Assembly: GCF_001640025.1 (NCBI RefSeq)
Contig: NC_031672.1
Location: forward strand, 5,642,001-5,706,000
DNA length: 64,000 nucleotides
Direction: 5' to 3'
DNA from: Sugiyamaella lignohabitans
Taxonomy: Eukaryota > Ascomycota > Dipodascomycetes > Dipodascales > Trichomonascaceae
Shown: piece after piece, positions 52,245 through 59,472 of the stretch
Position numbering within the stretch: the stretch's first letter is position 1
How the letters are laid out: each line of letters begins with the position of its first letter
The notes under the pieces: model-generated
What the model was told of the DNA's origin: nothing
Database searches by the model: none
Seen by the model: the letters and a program-made list of their open reading frames with translations, nothing else
Program-made: the position numbers and the translations under genes

Positions 52245-52426
52245 CACCTCCACCTACAGGCTGATACACGGATACCCGTGCCGGATACAGTGGTGGAGGA
52301 GAGGAGATGGCATCGGATCATGGGATATGGCGACCGCCGTAAAGGTACCAGGTGATCTGGATCAGACAGGTGTGGTTGTTCGGTTTTGTTTGAACAGGGT
52401 GGAAGATTTGGAGAATTCAGGTATCA

Positions 52427-53071
52427 ATGCTTGCGAGAATCGGTCGTCACACGAGTGTGCTCGGCAGAAAGGCTGTAGTAGAGGCCCGTAGTTGTCAGAG
52501 GAGCCGTCTGGTGATGAGGGCTCCTCCGTCAGTAGTCCGGTACTACTCCGGTAGTGAAAGTACAAGTACCGGTGGTCAGGAAGATGAGCTGCCAATAGCC
52601 AAGTACCACGAGCTGGCAGACCATACTATGGAAGTGCTGCTAGAAGGATATGAGACTCTGGCGGAAGAGGTGCCTGAAATCGACTGTGATCTGGCTGTAA
52701 GTACATCCTACCCCAGAACATGAAATAATTGACGATAGTGAACATATGGTTCTGGGTCTGGTTCCATGAACAAAACTATATGAGATAGACGACAAAAGTG
52801 CCACGAGACAAACGTACTAACAACAATTAAGCAAGGAGTGTTCACACTGACCCTGCCGCCAATAGGCACCTACGTTATCAACAAACAGCCACCAAACAAA
52901 CAGATCTGGCTATCCAGCCCGATCTCGGGACCCAAACGCTACGACTGGGTCTCCGGCAAATGGGTATACCTCCGAGACGAATCCACACTCGGCGGACTCC
53001 TCCGCGAAGAGACCAAAACCGTCACCGACGCCAAAGGCACCTCGCAACTCAACATCGACGAGATTGACTAG
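52427..53071 (+). CDS. YFH1: Mitochondrial frataxin Yfh1, two exons
   Basis: Exon 1 52427-52696, intron 52697-52831 (GTAAGT; TACTAAC branch; ATTAAG acceptor), exon 2 52832-53071; 169 residues. Frataxin regulates the Nfs1-Isu1 cysteine desulfurase complex in mitochondrial Fe-S cluster synthesis. Residues 1-40 are a basic presequence. The acidic helix ([18 protein letters not shown]) and the sheet motif [19 protein letters not shown] followed by ISGPKRYDW are diagnostic. The intron is phase 0, between DLA and QGVFTLTL. The two conserved Leu of TLTL are CTG codons, supporting the standard code. The preceding promoter carries foldback pair i. Confidence 0.95.
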
Positions 53072-53146
53072 CCCGTCCCCGTCACCAGCATCTCACCCTT
53101 GTACATAGTAATTTCAATTCCCTGAATGATTTGGGGGGCACATATG

Positions 53147-53282
53147 CCTCCGGCGGCTGGGGCTCCGCCCCAGACCCCGCTGCTCCTCTCGCTACGCTCG
53201 AGTCGTTCCGTCTACGGTCCTAGCAACCTCTTGCGAAGCAAGAGCTACGGGGTCTGGGGCGGAGCCCCAGCCGCCGGAGGCA
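53147..53282 (+). repeat. GC-rich foldback element, full length (copy j)
   Basis: 136 bp between the 3' ends of YFH1 and WWM1. Triloops TCC/GGA match. The inner hairpin is CTCTTGC-GAA-GCAAGAG (53228-53244), a compensatory change relative to CTCCTGC/GCAGGAG elsewhere. The centre reads GTCTACGGTCC. Confidence 0.92.
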
Positions 53283-53328
53283 GACCCCTGTGTGTGTGAA
53301 GAGTAAATGCGTTTATGAGTTACATGGA

Positions 53329-54203
53329 TCACCAGCCACCGCCGTCGTCGCCGCCAAAGTCCTGGTTGTCGTAGTCGTTATTGTCGTAGTTGTTGTTGTC
53401 GTAGTCGTTGTTGCCGTAGTCGTTCTGGCTGTCATCGTAGTAGTTGTTCTCGACGACCGTGTTCTGGTCGTGGTCTAGAGCCTCGCCTAATAGCACACCG
53501 CCGAGAAGACCAGCTCCGGCACCGAGGGCCATGCCGCCCATACCGCCCATACCGCCCATTCGGCTGGATTTCTGAGGTTGCTGTTGAACGTAGACGGGCT
53601 GGGGTTGTGGCTGAGATGGTGGGTACCCGCCATAACCGCCAGGAGGAGGGCCCTGAGAGTAACCTCCAGGACCAGGGCCATAATGACCAGGACCCGGGCC
53701 GTAACCAGGACCACCGCCGTATGGAGCACCTGGGCCACCTGGACCAGGTCCGTACGCCCTTGAACCAGGAGCAGGACCCTGATTATAAGGAGGAGGGCCG
53801 CCAGAACCACCTGGGGGAGGAGGTGCCGGGCTGCCTGGAGGCTTTTCCCACTGCGACTTTCCAGTCGCTAAATTGACATAATAAAATCTACAAAATGTTA
53901 ATAACCACCCCCTAAATCTCCTGCGAAGCAGGAGCCACGGGGTCTGGGGCGGAGCCCCAGCCGCCGGAGGCACAACCCCCCAATCCATCGAAGAAGAACA
54001 CAACATACGTCTTGTAGTTAGGGTCGAACTTGGCGAGCCAGCCTGTCAAAAACGTTAGTACAAGTGCCAATGCAGCCAATCCGGCACTTTTCACATCGAA
54101 ACAGCCGAACCTTGAACCAATTGCAGGTGGCACTGAAGTCCAGAGAATCAGAGGACATACCTTGAGGAACAGGAGGAGGAGGGGGGCCTGGAGGAGCAGA
54201 CAT
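53329..54203 (-). CDS. WWM1: WW-domain protein Wwm1, three exons
   Basis: Exons 54203-54161, 54044-54011 and 53887-53329, separated by introns of 116 and 123 nt with GTATGT donors and TACTAAC/ATTAAC branch boxes; 211 residues. Splicing builds an intact WW domain (QGWLAKFDPNYKT joined to FYYVNLATGKSQWEKP; W16 and W39). A Pro/Gly/Tyr/Gln-rich middle follows, then GAGAGLLGGVLLGEAL and VVENNYYDD, both close to S. cerevisiae Wwm1, a WW protein that binds the metacaspase Mca1. The Asn/Asp/Tyr-rich tail is longer here. Intron 2 contains foldback arm k. CDC4 and WWM1 are adjacent in S. cerevisiae; here only YFH1 lies between them. Confidence 0.88.
53918..53972 (+). repeat. GC-rich foldback arm inside WWM1 intron 2 (copy k)
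   Basis: A right arm with intact inner hairpin CTCCTGC-GAA-GCAGGAG and GGA triloop, entirely within intron 2 of WWM1 (53888-54010), antisense to the gene. Without it the intron would be 68 nt. Confidence 0.88.
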
Positions 54204-54557
54204 GATCCTATTGATTCGGCTGATTGACAGGAGATTTGGTAGAGGAGGTCGAGATCCAAAAGACGAAATGCAATAGCGTCACCAAAAAAAAACGACGGAA
54301 CCAAGCCTGCGAAAACGGTTCTTCTGAGATGTATGGCGGCAACTGATGACAAAAGCCTAAACTGAGTTACTTATTGGCGTGCTTCACATGCGAGAGCGGC
54401 CGTCTGTATCTCCTGCTCCCTCTCTCCCACTCTACAGATTTAGCAGCCCGTCCGCAGCAGCACCAGCACCAGCACCAGCAGCCCATGCTCCCGGCGCCGT
54501 GGCTCCGCTCGCTGGCTGGTTGGCTTGGCTCCCGCCGGCTGGTCGCTGCTGCTGCTG

Positions 54558-54577
54558 CCCCCCCCCCCCCCCCCCCC
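54558..54577. repeat. Poly-C run of 20 bases
   Basis: Twenty consecutive C at 54558-54577, preceded by GCTGCTGCTGCTG. The only long homopolymeric C tract in the window; the G-rich complement could form a quadruplex. Confidence 0.9.
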
Positions 54578-54722
54578 TGGCCCTAAAGGCGGCCGGCCAC
54601 AATCTCCCTGCCTCATCGGCTCTCGGCTTCAGCTGCGATTGGGGGCTGCCGGTGGGGGTTGCTGCTGCAGACGCACCACCGTCCGGGTTGAATTGGGCCA
54701 GCACGGGAGAGGGTGGGAGGTC

Positions 54723-54857
54723 TGCCTCCGGCGGCTGGGGCTCTGCCCCAGACCCCGTGGCTCCTCTCGCTTCGCTCGAGTCGTTAGCTTCAACGGTCCC
54801 AGTCCCCCTGAGGAACAGGAGCTACGGGGTCAGGGGCAGAGCCCCAGCCGCCGGAGC
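54723..54857 (+). repeat. GC-rich foldback element, full length (copy l)
   Basis: 135 bp. Left arm intact with TCT triloop, right arm with matching AGA triloop. The central inner hairpin is decayed (CCCCTGAGGAACAGGAG), the only full-length copy where it no longer pairs well. Confidence 0.88.
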
Positions 54858-55290
54858 TAGCTCACGAGGCAGTGCTCCTGCCCACCTGCAGGTCGCTCTC
54901 TTACCCCCCAAAATCCGTGGCTTCGTCCGATGTCGGCTTCAGCTTCCAGTGCTGGGGCGGGTGAGGGATGAGGGGAGGGGTCGTTGATTGCCTGTGTCAG
55001 ACTACGAGATTAAACTGTAAAACTGTAATTACTCCTCGAGATTAGGTCCTGACCTCGACCTGTCTCACTTCTCACGAGCCAATTGGCCCACAGTCAAAAT
55101 CGCTTTCTTACAAATCACTCACACTCGGCTCTTAGGTTTCATTTGCATTACAGAAAATAGTGCAGCTCACACGGAAATGAATCTTCGTTTCACCTGCATC
55201 CCGGCGACCCTGCATCCGATTTACGTTGCAGGACCCTGCGTCTGTCAGTTGTGTCTTCTGCGATCGACAGGGGTCACAGGGTGCGGGTGC

Positions 55291-55428
55291 TGCCTCCGGC
55301 GGCTGGGGCGCTGCCCCAGATCCCGTGGCTCCTCTCGCTGTGCCCGAGTCGTTAACGGCGACGGTCCTAGCAAACTCCTGCGAAGCAGGAACCACGGGGT
55401 CTGGGGCAGCGCCCCAGCCGCCGGAGGC
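55291..55428 (+). repeat. GC-rich foldback element, full length (copy m)
   Basis: 138 bp, nearly intact. Triloops GCT/AGC match; inner hairpin CTCCTGC-GAA-GCAGGA; centre GGCGACGGTCC. It is followed 38 bp later by copy n in the same orientation. Confidence 0.92.
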
Positions 55429-55466
55429 GTGTCCCCCAGGGTTTTTCCGCGATCGTCGGGGGTTTG

Positions 55467-55605
55467 TACCTCCGGCGGCTGGGGCTCTGCCCCAGACCCC
55501 GTGGCTCCTCTCGCTTCGCTCGAGTCGTCAGTGTCGACGGTCCCAGCCATCTCCTGCGAAGCAGGAGCTACAGGGTCTGGGGCAGAGCCCCAGCCGCCGG
55601 AGGCA
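55467..55605 (+). repeat. GC-rich foldback element, full length (copy n)
   Basis: 139 bp. Triloops TCT/AGA match and differ from adjacent copy m. Inner hairpin CTCCTGC-GAA-GCAGGAG, centre GTCGACGGTCC. It ends 35 bp from the PKR1 stop codon. Confidence 0.92.
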
Positions 55606-55640
55606 AGTCCTGACCCCTGTAAGAAATGCAAATTATTAGA

Positions 55641-56012
55641 TTAGGTACGTCTGCTTCGGACCATGGGAGAAGCTGGAGGGGATTTTAGTGAGGCCGATGT
55701 TGACACGGAGATGGGCTCGGGTGTAGATGGACGCTTGTTGTCGGTGGTGGTGGTAGTGGTGGTTGCGCCGTCGGGATTGGCTGCGGCCTGTTTGGCCTTT
55801 TCGATCTCGATTTCTCGGATGAACCAGGTGATGGCGGCCCACAGTCCGGAGGCAATCACCGTGAGGAAGAAGAAGTGGATGTTGTATGTGGCAAACAGCA
55901 GGAACACCAGGGTTACTAGGAGGGCTGCAAAGGAGACGTGGGTCGCCGTCACAAGTGCGGGTGTGGTTCCGGGCGTGAGAATCGACTGCCAAAGTTCTAT
56001 TAGAAATGCCAT
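55641..56012 (-). CDS. PKR1: V-ATPase assembly factor Pkr1
   Basis: A 123-residue ER membrane protein like S. cerevisiae Pkr1 (122 residues), needed for efficient assembly of the V-ATPase Vo sector. The opening (LWQSILTPGTTPALVTATHV, then SFAALL) closely follows the yeast protein. There are two hydrophobic segments (about 21-42 and 46-65) and a hydrophilic, Ser/Thr-rich C-terminal tail ending in basic residues. ATG 56012 is unambiguous. It is divergent from ULP1. Confidence 0.9.
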   Translation of the reverse strand: MAFLIELWQSILTPGTTPALVTATHVSFAALLVTLVFLLFATYNIHFFFLTVIASGLWAAITWFIREIEIEKAKQAAANPDGATTTTTTTDNKRPSTPEPISVSTSASLKSPPASPMVRSRRT

Positions 56013-56611
56013 TCTTTTCGTACTTTTACGATCTGTAAGAGTCTGCTTGCAATTGAGTTTGAATCAGAGGTCAGGGAGATCTGACGGACCAAAAAAAGTT
56101 TTGTAGGGGGAGCTGAAATTTATTTGTTCTGAAGTTGAGATGTTTCAATCTTCAGATAGTGGTTCGTGTTATTTCTAGCAAAAAATAGGTGAATTGGGGA
56201 ATTGAAAGTTGTTTGGCAGATGTCGTCGACCTCGTGGAAATTCGTTAGATGCTTCTTAATTTTCACAGACTCAATCTTGTAATGCATGGCTTGTGTTGAT
56301 ATTGTACGTCACGTGCGGTCGAGCTCTATGAGTTTCAAGATCATATTTACTGCAATGCACACTGTATTTGATTTTCCATTCTCCTATCTCCTGAGACTTG
56401 TCAGATCAACTACGTTGCTATTCGAGACCAGTTTACAGGTCTGGCTTAATAATTTGAGCTACTGCCTGTAGTAGCTCGACTGTTATTTGCCTCGGTTTTA
56501 TTTTATTTTATTATATTCCCTATATTGTGGTACTGGTGGTATAGGGGATAGTCCTCGTGTGGCTTAACTCGGTTCAGTTCTATAGGTTTCTGAGTTGATG
56601 GAACTCATACG
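56013..56611. promoter_or_regulatory. Divergent promoter region PKR1-ULP1
   Basis: 600 bp, AT-rich near ULP1 (TTTTATTTTATTTTATTA at about 56500). GTCACGTGCG near 56308 contains a CACGTG E-box palindrome. No gene seen. Confidence 0.45.
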
Positions 56612-59362
56612 ATGACTGATTACGCGTCCAAATTGTCAAAATCTTCAGTACTCAGCAGTATTGGAGTAGATAGTCCTCAGCCTTTACCTGGAGCTAATAA
56701 ACGGAGATATATTGAGGCATTTACTGGTGCTTATAGTGGTGCAAGTGGTCTGGTTGCTTCGAGAGTACAGGCTCCAACAAATTTGTCCCAGCAATATAGA
56801 CCTCAAGATCAATTGATAGAAACTGGTCAACGGGGGCAAGCTCATCAAAACGGAGTTCTCACTGGTTTAGGAAAAGAGCCAGCTACAACAGCGGCTGCTA
56901 GTGGATTGACCTTCAGTTCGATAACTGAGTCTAGTTCTGGTGTTTCCTCGAAACCAGGACCTGTATATAAGCCTTCGGCTGATTTAGTATCTGGTGGAGA
57001 TAGTGATAAAGTACCAAAACAAACATCTCGGGGGTCTTCGCAAGTTCATCGAAACAGACCCCAAAATCGATCACTGGCTCGTTCTTCGGGCTCGAGACTA
57101 ACAAGCTCTACAAGCGCTGAAAAAGAAAGTGCCCCTGCTTCCTTAGACTGGGTCAGACATTTATCAATTAGTGCTGCTACTGGTGCATCTAGTGGAATCC
57201 AGCAAGTGGTGGTCGGGTTGTTTTCATTAGCCAGACAACTTTTGAATACCGAATTCACCACCCAAGAAGATCTAATAGGCCCAGAAACTGAATCTGAGTC
57301 GGAATCTGCCAAAAAGAGACGCAAAATTGAGATGAGTACTGCCGATATTGTAGACTTAACGCTCGACGACGATGATGTTGATACTACAATGGATGATTAT
57401 GAAGACTGCACGGAATCCATAAATAGCCCTGATGTTTCTTTCCGACAAGCTGTTATGCCAGGTGCTCTGCCTTTTCACGAAGCAGATTTTCTTGACAAAC
57501 CCGCCTATGAACGGTCTCCAAGATTAAATAACAAAAATCGACATCGCGATGGGGCTATCGCTCAAATAATGTCTACCGAAATTGTATCGGGAATACCCAG
57601 AAATAAAAGTCCCATCCCAGAACCTTCTCGTCGTGACCCGCTAACCTCGAGCAGTTTGTTGAGGTCTACCTTGGCAAAAGCTGCTTCTACAGTGGCCGCT
57701 TCTAATGCTGCGAGAAGTTCTGATTTTGGCAGTCTAGATTTGAAGACTCTTCCCTCAAATTCAATGAATTTCCCTATTACGACCAAATCATCTGGTGGTC
57801 TGTTTACTCCTACTGCGCCACGTGAACCTCCAATCTCTCAAAATACGACTAATAATTTCCTAACCATTTCTTCACCTAGTGTTGCAGCTGCCGCTGCTGC
57901 TGCCGCTGCCGCCGCTCCTCTAAATAAATCGATCCCATCTCGCGCTCAGGCTCCATCCACCTCGTCATTAATTGCATCATATACGAATTCACCCGTGAAC
58001 TCTGCTAAAAGGCTGTATCAAAATATTCAACAGCCACTGTTCCAGAACACAGACCAGGGTCAGCTAGTTACTGCCTCAGCTCCTGTCTTCCCACCCTCTC
58101 CAGTCATACAAAATGTAACTTATGGAACGAAATTCTTTTTGCGACTACACAACTCTCAGCAAAACTCGCAAGAAATGAAAAGTCTACCCACAACCAAAAC
58201 TGACACTGCAAATGTCCCAATGATTCCTCGTAGGTTAAAGAACGATGAGGAGTCTTATGAGCAGTTTGCTAAGAGACTGAGGGATGCATTCAAGGGCATG
58301 TATTACCAAGGCCAGGGACCCACCTCGTCACCGAAACGATCGAGCCCTAGTAAAAGCCCGGCCGATCAAAAGGCTCCTATGGCTGCACAGTCATATACTC
58401 CGTTGGGCAAGGTGTCATACAAAGACCCTCGATATCTGGTAAAGCTTCATAGAAAGAGAGAGTTGCTGGAAAAGGAAAAGGCAACCTCAACATCATCATC
58501 TGTACCATATTCAACAACGACTACTGCGCCCGAATCACCTCAACTCAGTAAAGAAAAGTTCAAAAAATATCAAGAAGTACACAATGCCACTGAGAACATT
58601 CGTAAACAAATTGCCGACCTCAAGGTGAATGAAGGCGACGAGTTCAGAAAACCCCTTGATCCAGCACAGCTAAGTCAGGTCGAGGACTATTGGTACAATC
58701 ATGTTAAATATCCGGCTGGCAATATCATCGGCACCGCATTCAGAGTTGACTTGCAGGTGCAAGATGTGAGAAGTTTGGCAGATGCATCCTGGCTCAATGA
58801 CAATGTTATTGATTTTTATTTGGCAATGGCTACGGAAAAGGCGAATAAAAATAGTGACCTCACCTCGTTTGCATTTTCCACTCACTTCTTCTCCAAGCTT
58901 GAGGGTCCACAAGGATACAAAGCGGTGTCACGATGGGCCAAGCGTAAAAATATCGATGTGACAAAGCTTGACTTTGTATTTGTTCCAATTAATCTCAGTA
59001 ATGTTCACTGGTGTTTAGCTGTTATCAACAATCGAGAGAAGAAATTTGAATTTTACGACTCTATGGGCGGCGACGGTAGCCGGTCCTTGTCAAAACTGTG
59101 TGACTATATGGTCAATGAGGCCGACCGCATCACTCCGGGCCAACACGAAGCACATGTTGAAAAATATTCAAGTTATGAGCGAGTAAGTCGTGCTTCGTGT
59201 CCTCAACAAACAAACGGGTATGACTGTGGTGTATTCACCTGTAAAAACGTCGAACTTCTCAGTGCCGGAAGGAAGCTCACCTATCGTCAGGCTGATATGA
59301 AAAACATCCGCCGCAACATGGCTCATCAAGTATTACATAGAGCACTTTCCTCTAAATTATAG
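56612..59362 (+). CDS. ULP1: SUMO protease Ulp1
   Basis: A 916-residue C48-family protease that matures SUMO and removes it from conjugates, located at nuclear pores in yeast. The catalytic domain (about 690-916) is complete: H799 (NVHWCLAV), D816 (FYDSMGG), Q866 (CPQQTNGYDCG) and nucleophile C872. The substrate-binding segment SWLNDNVIDFYLAM is present. The long N-terminal region is Ser-rich and disordered with a basic KKRRK stretch near 234 (nuclear localisation) and an Ala run (about 423-435). It is longer than S. cerevisiae Ulp1 (621). It converges with YME2, 110 bp apart. Confidence 0.95.
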   Translation: MTDYASKLSKSSVLSSIGVDSPQPLPGANKRRYIEAFTGAYSGASGLVASRVQAPTNLSQQYRPQDQLIETGQRGQAHQNGVLTGLGKEPATTAAASGLTFSSITESSSGVSSKPGPVYKPSADLVSGGDSDKVPKQTSRGSSQVHRNRPQNRSLARSSGSRLTSSTSAEKESAPASLDWVRHLSISAATGASSGIQQVVVGLFSLARQLLNTEFTTQEDLIGPETESESESAKKRRKIEMSTADIVDLTLDDDDVDTTMDDYEDCTESINSPDVSFRQAVMPGALPFHEADFLDKPAYERSPRLNNKNRHRDGAIAQIMSTEIVSGIPRNKSPIPEPSRRDPLTSSSLLRSTLAKAASTVAASNAARSSDFGSLDLKTLPSNSMNFPITTKSSGGLFTPTAPREPPISQNTTNNFLTISSPSVAAAAAAAAAAAPLNKSIPSRAQAPSTSSLIASYTNSPVNSAKRLYQNIQQPLFQNTDQGQLVTASAPVFPPSPVIQNVTYGTKFFLRLHNSQQNSQEMKSLPTTKTDTANVPMIPRRLKNDEESYEQFAKRLRDAFKGMYYQGQGPTSSPKRSSPSKSPADQKAPMAAQSYTPLGKVSYKDPRYLVKLHRKRELLEKEKATSTSSSVPYSTTTTAPESPQLSKEKFKKYQEVHNATENIRKQIADLKVNEGDEFRKPLDPAQLSQVEDYWYNHVKYPAGNIIGTAFRVDLQVQDVRSLADASWLNDNVIDFYLAMATEKANKNSDLTSFAFSTHFFSKLEGPQGYKAVSRWAKRKNIDVTKLDFVFVPINLSNVHWCLAVINNREKKFEFYDSMGGDGSRSLSKLCDYMVNEADRITPGQHEAHVEKYSSYERVSRASCPQQTNGYDCGVFTCKNVELLSAGRKLTYRQADMKNIRRNMAHQVLHRALSSKL

Positions 59363-59472
59363 ACTGTAAATTATTCTGTGTCTAGATCAAGACACTAGAA
59401 CTTATAAGATAATAATCATGCACATATTTATTAATTGTCAAATATATAGTTAAGATTTGATTTGTGAATTGA

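Larger units (their letters stand above)
50620..52426. promoter_or_regulatory. Divergent region between CDC4 and YFH1
   Basis: 1.8 kb. The CDC4-proximal kilobase is rich in CT/CA dinucleotides and looks like a long leader. The YFH1-proximal half holds inverted foldback pair i. Frames across the GC-rich part (for example 51853-52491) are composed of element sequence and are not genes. Confidence 0.55.
54204..55640. other. Element-rich region between WWM1 and PKR1
   Basis: 1.4 kb, unusually GC-rich, with three full-length foldback copies (l, m, n), a 20-base C run and GCACCA/GCTGCT triplets near 54455-54557. Long frames here (54379-54987, 55177-55644) are translations of element sequence, not genes. 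The WWM1 promoter lies at its left end. Confidence 0.65.

Noticed and set aside
23965..55605. CRISPR-like array from regularly repeated arms
   Set aside because: Repeats are dispersed, inverted and irregularly spaced, in a eukaryotic nuclear context; no spacers or cas genes.
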